Origin: Coniella vitis
Lineage: Eukaryota > Ascomycota > Sordariomycetes > Diaporthales > Schizoparmaceae
Direction: 5' to 3'
Length of the DNA: 64,000 nt
Assembly: GCA_011317545.1 (NCBI GenBank)
Contig: WUJK01000010.1
Span: forward strand, 62,001-126,000
The first letter of the stretch is position 1; every line of letters starts with the position of its first letter. Shown piece after piece: positions 1 to 13,090 of the stretch. The notes under the pieces were generated by a model, which was not told where the DNA came from, did not search any database, and worked only from the letters and a program-made list of their open reading frames with translations. Both the position numbers and the translations under genes were made by a program.

Positions 1-3000
1 ACGATACTTCTACGTAGTAATTTATTACTTCTAAGTAGAGCTATACCTACTCCTTCTAAACCTAATAGTTCTTTATCTACCTCTTAATCGGAAAGTATCG
101 TTAACGCTATATCTCTTACCCTTTTATATAGTATACCGAACCTAATATATAAAGGAACTAATCTAATAGAATTTTAAGCTTTTAAATTTAACTTTATATA
201 TCGATTTAAGATATATAGTATTATTAACGAAGATTATAAATCTTATTATACTACCGGTTATTTAAGAGATAATATAAAATGCTATTAGGTTAGTTATCTT
301 ATATATTAACGTAGGGAAAATAATACTAAGGCGAAAATATCCCTACCTAATCTTTTGGAATTTCTTAAGAAATAATACTCTAATCCTAAGACTCGCGTAC
401 TTACTATATCTTCGAAGCTTTTATAATTAGTATAAGGTCGAGATAAAGTAGTAGCGGATTTTATATAACGTTTTAATAAAATCGAATTAGATAATCTAGC
501 TCCTTTAGAAGGATTAGCTCGTATTATAGCCTTTATTACTTAGTTATATCCTAAGTTATAGATTATACTCGGCTCTTAAGTAATATTACCGTATAAATAG
601 GAGCCTATTATTAGTTTAATATAACGATTCGAATTAATATAAAAAGATATTTAACCTTTACTTATACGAACTTCGCGAGAACGTAGGACTTGCTTTATAT
701 ATAGGGAGGCTAGTTATATTATAACCTATTATCCTAAGAAAGTTACTAAGAATTCGCTATTTTCTATATTATTAATTAACTTATCTTTACCCCCTAAGCG
801 TAATACTAACGATTCCGCTATATTAACGTACCTAACTCGTAACTATAGTATTCGATGCTATAATTATAACTAATAAGGCTATCGAAAAGTAAATTACCTA
901 TAGAACCCGTAGCGAATTTACTATATTTATAGAGAGGATAATTATACTTCTACTAAATATCCTAAAGCTTATTACCGAACTTATTAGATAGCAGGCTATA
1001 TTATAATCGTATACCTAAAATTATAACGAATTTCGAATATTACCTACGATATAGCTCCTACGTAAAGTTCTAGCTAGGAATACGCTAGGCAGGATTATCC
1101 TCGTTTAGTTATTAAGGCTAAGGCAATTTTAAGTAAAATATTATAGTTTATAGAAAAAGAAGCGCTTATTAACTTAAGCGTAGAAGAGAACCTGCTTATA
1201 CGCAACTTATTCGAATAAGTTCTATAACTTTATATCGGACTAAGTATTCTACTAGTTACCTTTAATAATATACTAATAAAAACTTTAGGTTCTATTTTAT
1301 TAGATTTATTAATTATTAATTCCTTAGGCGTTACGAGAATATAGCGTTATCGCTTCTCTATTATTAAAAAAGCACCCTTCCCTATTATATTAGGTTTTCC
1401 CTAGCTTATTTCTACGAATCCTTAAATTAATTAGGCTATTAGGTATTAGAGATAGCTACTATATATATCTAAGTTAATACTTACTACGTTTATATAGGAG
1501 ATATGTAAAGTATATATAATATTTACTATATAAAGTATACCTACTATTCCTTTATATCTATTTAAAAAGGAAGTTGAAAAACCTATTCCTAGTTTACCTA
1601 GCGAATATATAGATTTTAAGGATATTATATATATAGATCCTAATATACCTTTACTAGTACGAATAGTTTTAGACTATACTATTAATCTGGAAAAGGGCGT
1701 AATACCTCTATAGGGACCTATTTATATACTTACTATATTAAAGCTGGAAAGTCTTAAGGAATATTTATAGAAAATATAGGCTAGAGGTTTTATTTATTAT
1801 TCTATTAGTCCTATAGGAGCTCCTATTATTTTTATACTAAAAAAGGGCGGGGAGTTATACCTCTATATTAATTATTATACTTTAAATAAGTTAATATATA
1901 AGAATCGCGTACCTTTACCTTTAATTTTAGAAGTTTTAGACTAATTATTATATACTACTATTTATACTAAGCTTAACTTAAAAGATGCTTATTACTATAT
2001 ACGAATTAAGGAAGGTAATAAATAGAAGATTACTTTTCGTATTAAATACGGGTATTTTAAGTACCTTATTTTACTAATAGGTTTAACTAATTCTCCTATA
2101 ACTTTTTAATCTTATATTAATCGAATTCTAGTTAGGCTTATTAATATTATTTATATTATCTACCTCGATAATATTCTGATTTTTAGTAAGGACCCTATAA
2201 AGTATACGTAAGATATCTATAGAGTATTTAAACGATTATATAAGTAGAAGTTATATATTAACCTTAAAAAATATAAATTTAATATATTAAAAGTTAAATT
2301 TCTAGGTTTTATTATTACTCCTAAGGGAATTAGTATAGAACGTAGTAGAGTCGCTACTATTAAGTAATAGCCCGAGCCTATATATATTAAAGATATCTAA
2401 GTATTCTTAGGCTTTACTAGTTTTTATAGGCGTTTTATTCGGAATTATTCTCGTATTATTATACCTTTAACGTAGCTTTTATATAGCGAGTATATTAGTA
2501 CTTTTATTCTTAGTTTCCGATAACGTTTTATATTCCGAACGCTATATACCCGTTTTACTATCGCTCTATTATTACGTTATTTTAATCCTACTTTACTAAT
2601 ATATATAGAAATAGATACGTCTTAGTAAGCTATTAGAGCTATTTTATTATAGTTATTTAATATAATTTAGCATCTAATTACTTTTCGCTCTAAAAAGTTA
2701 ACTCTAGTTAAAGCCCGTTATAGCGTAGGAGACTAGGAACTACTTACTATTATTAACGTAGCGTTAAACTAGCGTTAATACCTCTTATATATATAAACTC
2801 CAGTTATTATTAAGACTAATTACTTAAATTAGAGTTTTTAGGAAATAAAAAGATAGCTATTAGTAAGGTAAGTACGATAGTTATAGCTTTTAAGTAATTA
2901 TAACTTTGCTATTATTTATTAACCTAATCGATTAAATCCTATAGACGGACTATTATAGCGTCCTAATTATTATAATAGCGCGAAAGCTAATAAAGAGCTA

Positions 3001-4920
3001 TATATACCTAGCGATTTCGTTATATAGGTATCTAAAGACCTAATATAATTAAAACGGATTTACTAAAATAGTAAACCGAATACTAAAGAGGTATAGTCTA
3101 TTATAGGATTAATAATTTCTAGTTTATAGATAAGCTATAAATATATAGTTTTAGAGTATATTTTAGATAACCTAAGTAGCGCTATCTCGTTAGTAGATAG
3201 AGGAGGTAGTATCTATAAGACTAGATCTAGGAATTTTATCCCGTATAGGTTACTAAGTTACTTAAAAGCAGCGGTAAAGTATATAGGACGGAGAGCTTAC
3301 TTTTTAATAATATATATTCTCGGATAGAGATTAAGGACCTCTAAGTAAAGTTATTAAACTATATAATCCGAGATAGAACTATACGTTAATTCTATAGTTT
3401 ACCTGCTTAGAAATAGGCCTTATAACCCTATTATCCTTCCGTATATATAACCTTAACGTATTACGGTAATAGCTATATAGCTAGATAAACCTCTTTATAT
3501 TAAGGTTAAGAATATATAATAAAGCGATCTATTTATAGTATCCGGCGAATAGAAAGTATATAGAATCCGTATAAGAAACGTATAAAATACGTAATATAGA
3601 CTCTTAATAATAAAGGACTAACTTTATATACCTTAGGTGCCCGTACTCCGGAGGGAATTATTATTAGTATATTACGATAATATAACTATAGGTTATTTCG
3701 GCTTTAATAAATCTTATAAGTTGCTTAAACGCTGCTACTTTTAGCCTTCTATACGTAAGGATATAAGATAATACGTTAATACCTATATAGTCTATTAATA
3801 AGCTAAAGTTATAACTTACCGTCCTTATAGCTTATTAGTAGCATTACCGGTGCTTATATACCCTTAGCAGGAAATTTCGATAGATTTTATTACTAAATTA
3901 CTAGTATCTATAGGAAGTAACGGAAAAGCTTATAATTTAATTCTAATTATTATAGATCGCTATATAAAATATAGACTATATATTCCAACTATAACTCGAC
4001 TTATAAGCAGCGGACTCGTAGACTTAATCGTACGATATATATTTTAATTTTTTAGAATACTAGATAGGATTATTTCCGATAGAGGAAGCCTATTTATAAG
4101 CACTTTTTAGAGTTCTTTCTGCTATTACTTAGCGATAAAGCGGCGTTTTAGTACCGTAATATACCTATAAATAGATAGTTAAATAGAACGCCTAAATTAA
4201 ACCTTAGAACTCTACTTATATATATATTATAATATTAAATAAGCAGATTAGATATAATATTTACCTATAGCTTAATTTACTTATAATAACGTATTATATT
4301 TATTAACTTCTTTATTACTAGTTTATACCTTAATAGGATATAACCCTTATTTACCTTCTAACTATCCTAATTACCTAGAAATAATAGTACTAGCTACTAT
4401 AAAGAGAATAATAGCTCTATTAGAGGAACGTATTACTATAGAGTAATATTTATATAATACTTAAGCTAGTTATACCAAATAATATAATATAAAGCATATA
4501 AATAAAAGATTTATACCTAACCAACTTATCTTAGTCTTAGCGAAAAACTTATAATAACGCTATCTATTAGCAAAGCTAGTAGATAAATACCTTAATCTAT
4601 TTCGAGTATTAGAGGTAGTTAGAATATACGGATTAGTATACCGGTTAGAGCTGCTAAAAGCTTATAAAATTTATAATATTTTTTATATCTCTATATTAAA
4701 GCAATTTATTAGCAGAGAAGGCGACGATCCTAAGCCCCGACCTAAAATTAATATTAAAGGTAAAGAATATTTTAAAGTCGAAGCAATTCTTATATATCGA
4801 GGTCCTAAAAAATAACGCCAATTTCTTATTCGATAGAAGGGTTATAATAGCGAAAACGATATATAGGAGCCGCGTTAATATATCGATAATAGAGAAATAA
4901 TTTAAAAATATAAAATACAA
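1..4920 (+). mobile_element. RIP-dead Ty3/gypsy chromovirus, 5' end outside window (element A)
   Basis: A degraded gag-pol reads on the plus strand with many stops. A CCHC zinc-knuckle relic (Cys changed to Tyr) lies near 850-895. The reverse transcriptase active site reads YLDN (for YLDD) at 2,161-2,172, followed by ILIFS. RNase H-like sequence follows at about 2,560-2,900. The integrase core has the DFI.KL Asp near 3,870-3,900 and the ISDRG motif near 4,070-4,087. The integrase end carries a YISILKQF-like motif near 4,685-4,710. A chromodomain-like tail (EAIL..R, then a KGY block) lies at about 4,755-4,890. That order and tail place it with fungal chromoviruses. No LTR pair was recognised: the 5' LTR must lie left of the window and the 3' LTR was not found in 4,900-6,200. 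No functional protein can be made. Confidence 0.88.
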
Positions 4921-6960
4921 TTAATAGCAAAACGAAAAAGTACGGAAAACTAGAACTAGTCTAAAAAATTAACTAGCGAAAATAATAGCGTATCGTAACG
5001 ATTAAGCAGCGTAAAATATACTTACTAGTTATAGCCAACGATAATAGCCTAGGTACCGCTATTACCGCTATTACCGCTATTACCGCTATTACCGCTATTA
5101 CCGCTATTACCGCTATTACCGCTATTACCGCCGTTATCGCCGCCGCTACCCTATATATTAGTACCGTTATCGCTATTATTACTATTATTATTACTACTAT
5201 CGTTATTATTATTATCCTCTTTATCGTTATTATAGGCACTAATAACTTTAGTTAACCGTTCTCTAATATTAGCTAGTCGCTTTAATATATTAACCCTATA
5301 AGCAAGTAGCGATATTATATTACGAGTAATAGCGAGCTATTTAGTATTACTACTACTACTAATAATAACGGTAGGGCTAGTATTACCCTACGAATTCGTA
5401 ATACTTTTACCGCTACTATTATCCTTACTAGTAGTAAATAGATAGGACTAAGCGCGAGGAATCTTCGAAATAGCCTTTTTTAACTAATCGGTAGTAAAGG
5501 GATACTAAGATAATATAATCGTACGAACGGTAAAAAGTATCTATTTAGTTACTTATTAGTATACTTCTCGTAATATAATAGATTCGGATAATTATACTTA
5601 TACGATAATAAGGCTGGTTATTTTTAGTATAATATTTATACTTCGTACTAATACCTAATACTATTAATATTAGCTAGATATATAAAGAAGAAGCAATTTA
5701 CTAGGATAGGGCTTATAAATATAATTAGGCTTCTTGGCTATAGTACGAACGTAGCGCGTATACTATTCTGCAATAAGCCGAGCGGGGGCTAGAGGGCTAT
5801 TATTATTATTATTAATAGCTATAGCGATTTTAGCGCGTTTACTAGGCCTAAGAGCAGGGTTAACGGTGCTTTAACGTAAGAAAAATATAGAAAATACTTA
5901 CTAATTACTATTATTATTAGCGGGGCGCTTAGGAGGTATTTTTACTTCTCTGATTAATAAATATTATAACTACTATAATAAAGTATTAGCGTTATATACT
6001 AGCTGCGAAAACGTAGGAAAAGAGTAAAGTAATAAGCGCGATAGAACTGCTTTTTAGTAGGGAAGACGAAGTATATAATAAAGGGAGACTAAAAGGGAAT
6101 ACTAATAAAATATTTAAAAGTTTAGTCTAAAGGAAGAAAGAAAAGGAAAGAGAAGCAAATTAATAGGGAAAAAAGAGTAGCTTTTATAGTTATAGAGGTA
6201 AAGCTATTATAATAGTCAGGTAGTCTATATACCCTGCCTATTTACTGCTATTACTGCTATTTTTACTATTACTATTATTCTTTTATTATTGCTATTATCC
6301 TTCGGCGTAAACTATTCTTATTTACTACTCTTTTATTGCTACTATTATTCTATTATTATTACTATTATTTTATTATAACTACGGTATTATTAACGATACT
6401 TTAAAACCCCTTAATAATAATACGATAATAATAATATAATAATAAGGATAACTAAGTAATAATAAAGATACTTTAACGTATAATATACTATATTATCCCT
6501 AGCACCGATATTTAATAATAATAAGCTGTTTTTAGAATAATAGTATAGCTACTATACTATAATACTAATAAAAGAAAATTGGATTTTAAGCATATAACCT
6601 ACGATTTAGTTATAAATAACCTACTTAAACGTAATAAGTTATTAGCTATAATACCTTAACCTAAATTGCTATTATTAGATAGAAAGGAATTCTCCTGGTA
6701 TTTAATAGCTTCGAGGACGAAGCTTATAAGAAGGGGGATATTATTAGAAGTCTAAACTAGAAACCTGCTTATATATTACTTAAAAGTAATAGGAACCCTG
6801 CGAAGTTAATTATATTTATAATTAAGGATAGAAATTAAGATATAGAAGAAGAAAGAAAGGAACTAAGTTTAGTTTAGTTTCTGAATATAACCTTATTGAA
6901 AATATATCTTAAATACTGCTAAGATCCTGCTTATTGGATGCTTTCTTATATCCTGTTACT
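4921..6960. other. RIP-degraded unassigned interval with low-complexity tracts
   Basis: No protein domain was recognised on either strand. The interval holds a 9-bp tandem array (listed separately), runs of TTA/CTA/ATT triplets (for example 6,240-6,400), and patches near 5,750-6,960 where CA and TG dinucleotides are somewhat commoner than in neighbouring DNA. It may include the 3' end of element A and unique sequence between elements. Confidence 0.6.
5054..5130. repeat. 9-bp tandem repeat (unit TACCGCTAT)
   Basis: About 8.5 uninterrupted copies of the unit TACCGCTAT, followed by diverging CCGCCGTTAT-like units to about 5,155. On the minus strand this encodes a perfectly periodic Ile-Ala-Val tract. 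It is a minisatellite inside RIP-mutated DNA, and the copies are identical despite the surrounding mutation. Confidence 0.95.
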
Positions 6961-9440
6961 TTGCCTAATAAAACCCTGATAATAGCTACGCTTAAGGAGG
7001 TAGAAGAGTATATTATCCGAATTAAATCTACCTCTCCCGGGGTAAATAGCGCCTTAATATCCCTACTAAAGGGGTGCTAGGATAGTATTAGCCCCTTACT
7101 AGTTTAGCTCTATAACCGCTGCTTTATTATAGGCTATTTTCCTCTACCCTAGCGATATACTAAAGTATCGATATACCCTAAGCTAGGTAAAACGGATATA
7201 AATAGCCCTAGGTTATATAAACCTATTACTCTCTTCTCTACCTTTTCTAAGGGGCTTAAGAAGCTAGTTATATATAGGCTCTCCTAGATCTTACTTATAA
7301 AAGGGGTCCTTAACCTATAATATTATAAGGCGCTACTAAAACGCTTTATAATAAACCTTATAGTAGTACTTATATATAATATCGAGCTAATACTCTCCTA
7401 AGGGTAGGTTATTATAGTAGTAACTAGGGATATATAAGGGGCGTTTAATACCGTCCTCCCTAATAGACTAATTATATAGCTATAAGTCCTTAGTTTCCTA
7501 CTCCCTTTATTAAGTTTAATAGCCTCCTTCTTAATAGTACGGCTAATATAGATCCGCTTAGATAGGTCGACGATAGGTTTCTCCTCGGTAAGATATAGTA
7601 TACCCTAGGGCTTACCTTTCTCACCGGTATTATATATAATCTACCTCTTTAAACTTATTCTATAGGGTAGCGAAAGGTATTTCTATTATACGGATAATAT
7701 TCTCTTCCTTCGTATATCTAATAGTACGGAGGAAAATATAGTATTACTAGAAACGGATATAATAAAGGTTAACGATTAGGCTTTAAGGAATATAGTATAG
7801 TTTATAGCGGAGAAAACGGAAGTTTTCTACTTCTTAAGGTATAGGGAGGCGGTATAGCTAGCTATTATAATAGGCGGTAGATATATAAAGCCTATTATTA
7901 ATATACCCTCTTACTCTAAGGTAGCTAGCTTCCGCTAGCTAGGATTCTAGTTTAATAGGCGTTTTATAGGTAGGAGGTATATAAAGGAAAGGGTTTATAA
8001 GATAGCGAAGGTTATAGCCTACCTTAGGAGCCTTAGGAAGGTATAATATAGCCCCCCTATAGCGTCCCTCCGTAAGGCGGTAGTAGTAATATTTATTCTA
8101 ATATTTATATATATAGCGGACGCTTAGTTCCGACCGGGCTATACGCCTACGGTATAGCTTAAGAAGGCGGATTAACTATTAGTAAAAGGCGCTAAAAGGG
8201 TATTACCGGCGTAGAGGACGGTATATATAATAATAGCCCTTTATAAAGCGGGCCTCCTTATAGCTAGGCTTACGCTAGGAGCGGTAGTATACCGGGCCGG
8301 GCTACGGTATATACTATTAGATATAGGGTACCCCCTTTATAAGCGGATATACGCCCCTATAGGATATAACCTTAAGGTATTTAATATACGCCTTACGGAT
8401 ACTATATATAGCTTTCCTATAGTATTTAAACTAGCCTTACTAACCCCCCGATATCCGGACTATATTACGCTAAACCCTAATATTAATTACCCTAAAGAGG
8501 AAGTAGCTATATATTATAATATATAGTATATAACCCTACTACCGGATATTATAGTAATATATACGGATAGCTCTAAGGTATAAGAGGGACCTATATAAAG
8601 GGTAGGCTACGGGTATATTATAGTAAGGGATAGGGTATTTATTACTATTACTATTAGGGTATTCTATAAGTACTTATATATTTTTAACGCTAAAGCGGTT
8701 AGGGCGCTTACGGGATTATAGCTAGCGTTAGAAATAATACTCTTAGCGGTATTTATTTATATAAATAATACCTTAGTTATCTAGGGGCTATAGGGTAATA
8801 CGTTTATTACCTTATAATAAGCCTTCCGAGACTTTTAGGCCCTTTATAAGTAGTACTTTATAAAGGGATAGTTAGTAATTATACTTTAGAGCTTTAATTA
8901 TATAGGTATAGCTAGGAATAAGCTTATAGATACCCTTACGAAAAGGGGTATAATACTCTCCCTAATAGGGTAAGCGGTAAGCCCTATTACCTTAGGTATA
9001 TAAACCCTATATCGAAAGGGGATTAGGAGCTCTAAAAAAGCGTAATAAATATATTAGTAGGTAATCTTATCTAACTAATATAGCGCTTAGGGGCTAGGTT
9101 TTCGTATTACGGTATAGCCGGCCCTTTCGCTATATCGCTAATAGCTAGCTCTCTTTATTACTATAAGGACCGGTTATAGCGATTTCGAAGCGTATTACTA
9201 TCGGTTTAGCCGGCTAGGGATAGGCCGCTATTATAGAATAGGCTATTCTAATAAGCTTTCGCCTTAATATTAAGTATATTATACGGTAGCTAGGCGGAAG
9301 TAATAGGATTAGCCGGAGGGCCTAGCTAAGCCCCCTAATACCCCTTTCCGTAAAGTATACTTATAAAGGGTTCTTATAGATTATTAAATATAATCTACCT
9401 TTTTAAAAGCAATCTATAAAGATTCTTTATAAATAATACC
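6960..9440 (+). mobile_element. RIP-dead Tad1-like LINE, 3' part (copy 1)
   Basis: The plus-strand conceptual translation follows the order of a non-LTR reverse transcriptase of the Tad1/I type. A PG-containing N-terminal block near 7,030 is followed by a PKLGK-like block and the YKPITL motif near 7,200-7,240, then GAFNTVLPNRLI near 7,440-7,470 and GLPFSPVLYI near 7,610-7,640. The active site reads YTDN (for YADD) at 7,687-7,698. An RNase H domain starts with YTDSSK near 8,569. The endonuclease/ORF1 part present in copies 2 and 3 was not recognised upstream, so this copy looks 5'-truncated. Many TAG/TAA stops at former Trp/Gln positions show RIP. It forms the left arm of the large inverted repeat. 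Confidence 0.85.
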
Positions 9441-10750
9441 CTTATTATTATATATATAGTAGGTATAATACGGTTTATTACTCTATAGGAAGGCGGGTTT
9501 AGTTAGGATCTTATTCTACTAGCTATTAGGGTAGTTTATAGCTATATTATAGGCTATCTAAGGCTAAAGTACGTTAAACTATATATAGTCGATTACCTAG
9601 CTTATAGTATTACTAAGGGCGTATAATATAATATAGCGGTTAGCGGGAATACTTAGGGTAGGGGTAATTAAGCCGGGAAGTAATTATAATAGGCTTATAG
9701 CGCTAGGGGCGTACTCCTATATATAAGCGGTATTAGTATTAGTAGTAATAATAGTAATAATAATAGCCGGGCGCTAGTATTATTATAGCTAATATTATAG
9801 CTAGTACTACTATTACTAACGGTAGCGGGGTAGGGTATAATAGGGGCGTTTCTAGGGCTATATAACCGGCTCTACCTCTTCCTCCGATTTACTAAATAAC
9901 TCGATAAGGCCCTTTATTAATATTTTATCGTAGGCCTCCTTAGCTATACGAATAATAGTATAATAGGGGGTATTATCCTTACCCTCCTATAAAGCGTTAT
10001 ATAGCTAGTAGCTAATAGTTATTAAATAGTTAGTTAAAGGGGTATAGCCCTTATATTAATAGCGCTAATAGCGGGTATTACCCTTAATATCCTAATAGTT
10101 ACTAAGCGATTTACCGGTAATTACCGAGATTAGATATTATTCGTAGGGTATATCGTATTAGGTTATAATATAATAGCTATTAGGGGTAGCTTTATTAGCC
10201 TTTTATATCTTCTTACGCTTAATAGGGGTAATAGGAGTAATAGCTTTACCTTTATTCTTAATAGTATTAATCTTCTTCTTACTAGACCTAGCTATAGGCT
10301 AGGTATTAATAATAGTAATAGCGTTAATAGTATAGGTAGTATAAGGAGGATTAGCTTTAATAAGAGCTATAATCTTAATAGCCTTAGCTCTAGTATTATT
10401 ACTACTAATAATAGCGGTAGAATACTGCTTCTTAATAGTAGGAGTACTAATAGGAGCAGAGGCGGGTATAGGGCGTTTGCTGCTAGTATTACCGGCGGTA
10501 GTAGTATAGGCGATACCGATATCGTTATCGTTACTACTATTACTACTACTACTGCTATTATCTATATAAGTACGATTAGTATTATTACTAGTAATATAGT
10601 TATTATCGTTATTAGCCTCTTCCTAGTAGGCCTCCTTATCGCCCTCTTCGGCGTTATTATCTCTAGTATATATATTAATAGCAGGCTCCTCGTTATTAAA
10701 GGTCTCTTCGGCCTACTCCTAGCTATCTTAGAGTAAATCTACCTTATAAT
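6990..10750. repeat. Left arm of very long inverted repeat
   Basis: Sequence here is found in reverse complement at about 12,150-15,890. Matching landmarks are the motif near 6,995-7,050 with 15,840-15,890, the segment near 8,105-8,165 with 14,740-14,790, the block near 9,760-9,900 with 13,000-13,140, and 10,620-10,745 with 12,155-12,260. Arm length is about 3.75 kb. Differences between arms are mainly C/T or G/A, as RIP would make after duplication. Exact ends need an alignment. Confidence 0.88.
9800..10750 (-). pseudogene. Degraded unknown ORF, mirrored copy in left arm
   Basis: This is the reverse-complement partner of the downstream half of the unknown plus-strand ORF at 11,600-13,090. 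It reads, with stops, on the minus strand: a charged, low-complexity region rich in Thr, Asn, Asp, Ile and Lys. No domain was recognised. It is convergent with LINE copy 1, as its partner is with LINE copy 2. Confidence 0.5.
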
Positions 10751-12150
10751 TGCTATTAGTATTTATTTATTTATTTATTTAACTAAATTAACGCCGGACT
10801 AGTTACGCTAGCACACCTCCTAAGGGGTATCTCGGCGTATACTACCTATCGTACTACTAAGGAGCGTATAAACACCTACCCAGCATATATATTCGTAGCG
10901 CAACCCCAGCCCAAAGGCTGCTTTATAGCGTATTAGCCACGTCCTAGAGGCTAAATGCTCTAGGGATTAGTCTTAGAGCAGAGTTATATAATACCGTTAG
11001 TATAGCCCGTATAGGGCTACGTTTTTATTAGGTTAGTATATTACCGTATAATTATAGATATTAGGTGCCGGCCGAGACCGGTTCCGAAGCCGTTCTATAT
11101 ACGTACTATATATCGACTATGCTAGCGATAACCTTACTAGTATAGCAGCCCTAGGGCGATACGCTAGAGAGCCTGCCAGCTGCTAGGCTGTAGTTATAGT
11201 ATAGATATCCTTATAATAGTATAGAGTAGTAGCCCGATACGCGTTAGAGATATACCTTAAGGCGTCTATTATTATTAGTCCGCAAAAGTATACGTCCTTC
11301 TGCTAATAATAGCTAGCCCTTTATCCACTACTATAGATAATAGCTACTATAGCTAGTTATACCCCTACTATTATTAATAGCAGGGGTATAGCGCTATCTA
11401 CTATACTTCTCCTATATCTACTATAGCTCGTTTATACTCCCTCCTCCTCCTCCCTTCTCTTTCCTCTTCCTTTCTTAATCTATAATATAGTAGTATAGTA
11501 GTATTACCAGCCGTCGCCGCCGCCGTACTATACTCTCCTCTATAGTCCTAAGCATAGCAACTACTATCGCTATTACTATAATACCTCCTAAGAGAGGAAG
11601 TAAGTATATCTACCCTCCTAATCGAATACTAGGGCTTATAATAGACTACTAATATCTTAAAACAATATATAACTAAGTACGCTAAAGCGCGCCGTACCGC
11701 AAACGCTACTAATACCCGTATAGCTAAGAAGCGTATAATACTCCTATTAATTTATATAAGCTATCCTAAGCTCCTATAAATACCGTATCCAGCGCTACTA
11801 CTATACTACCTATCCTTCTTATAAGATACTTACGTAAATAGTAAAATAAGCGTACTATACTACGCTAAAGCTAAGTTCTAGTACTACTAATTAACTACTA
11901 TTAATAAGTACGTTTACTAATAGAGACTAAAGCTACTAAGAAGGGCACCGCCCCCGTAATATACAGCGTACTCCTATATAGCGCTACGAAGCCGACTACT
12001 AACGTACTTAATAGTAATAACTATATCTATAACGAAGACGAGGGTAATAAAGATATCCTATAGAAGGCCCTTAATAGCACCCTTAAGCTCGAAGATAAGG
12101 ATAAGGGTAGTACTAAGGCTACTAAGGATAATACTAATAGCGACGATAAG
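10751..12150. other. Unique spacer between inverted-repeat arms
   Basis: About 1.4 kb separates the two arms. It begins with a short TTTA microsatellite (about 10,762-10,781). Between about 10,810 and 11,000 it keeps CA and TG dinucleotides (GCACACC, ACCCAGCA, CAACCCCAGCCC) that are nearly absent in the arms. A pyrimidine-rich run lies near 11,440-11,475. Weaker RIP in single-copy DNA between duplicated arms fits the known preference of RIP for repeats. Confidence 0.7.
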
Positions 12151-13090
12151 GTAGACTTGCTCTAAGATAGCTAAGAGTAGGCCGAAGAGACCTCTAGTAA
12201 CGAGGAGCCTACTACTAATATATATACTAGAGATAATAACGCCGAAGAGGGCAATAAGGAGGCTTACTAGGAAGAGGCTAACGAGGATAATAACTATATT
12301 ACTAATAGTAATACTAATCGTACCTATATAGACGATAGTAGTAGTAGTAATAGTAATAGTAACGATAACGATATCGGTATCGCCCGTACTACTACCGCCG
12401 GTAATATTAGTAGTAAACGCCCTATACTTACCTCTACTCCTATTAGTACTCCTATTATTAAGAAGTAGCGTTCTACCGCCGCTGCTAGTAATAGTAATAC
12501 TAGAGCTAGGGCTATTAAGATTATAGCTCCTATTAAAGCTAATCCTCCTTATACTACTTACGCTATTAACGCTATTACTACTACTAATACCTAGCTTATA
12601 GCTAAGATTAATAAGAAGAAGATTAGTATTACTAAGAATAAGGGTAAAGCTATTATTCCTATTACCCCTATTAAGCGTAAGAAGATATAAAAGGCTAGCG
12701 AAGCTACCCCTAATAGCCGTTATATCGTAACCTAGTATAATATACCCTATAAGTAATATCTAATCTCGGTAATTACCGGTAAATCGCTTAGTAACTATTA
12801 GGATATCGAGGGTAATACCCGCTACTAATACTATTAATATAAGGGCTATACCCCTTTAGCTAACTACCTAATAACTATTAGCCGCTAGCTATATAACGCT
12901 TTATAGAAGGGTAAGGATAATACCCCCTATTATACTATTATTTATATAGCTAAAGAGGCCTACGATAAAGTATTAGCGGAGGGCCTTACCGAATTATTTA
13001 GTAAATCGGAGGAGGAGGTAGAGCCGGTTATATAGCCTTAAAAGCGCCCCCGCTATATCCTACCCCGCTATTATTAGTAGTAATAGTATT
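11600..13090 (+). pseudogene. RIP-degraded unknown ORF
   Basis: A long frame interrupted only by RIP-type stops reads through an acidic and Ser/Asn-rich part, a Lys-rich part near 12,600-12,690 (KINKKK.. and PIKRKK), and a more ordered end with ITGKSL near 12,770-12,790 and SKSEEEVEP near 13,005-13,025. I do not recognise the family. It is convergent with LINE copy 2 and is duplicated in inverted orientation at 9,800-10,750. It could be a host gene captured in the duplicated unit or an accessory transposon ORF. Confidence 0.5.

Noticed and set aside
5054..5155. Possible CRISPR-like periodic repeat
   Set aside because: Unit is 9 bp with no spacers, in a eukaryotic genome; plain minisatellite.
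4973..5239. 88-residue minus-strand frame rich in Ile-Ala-Val
   Set aside because: Produced by the TACCGCTAT tandem repeat and AT-rich flanks; no start context or homology.
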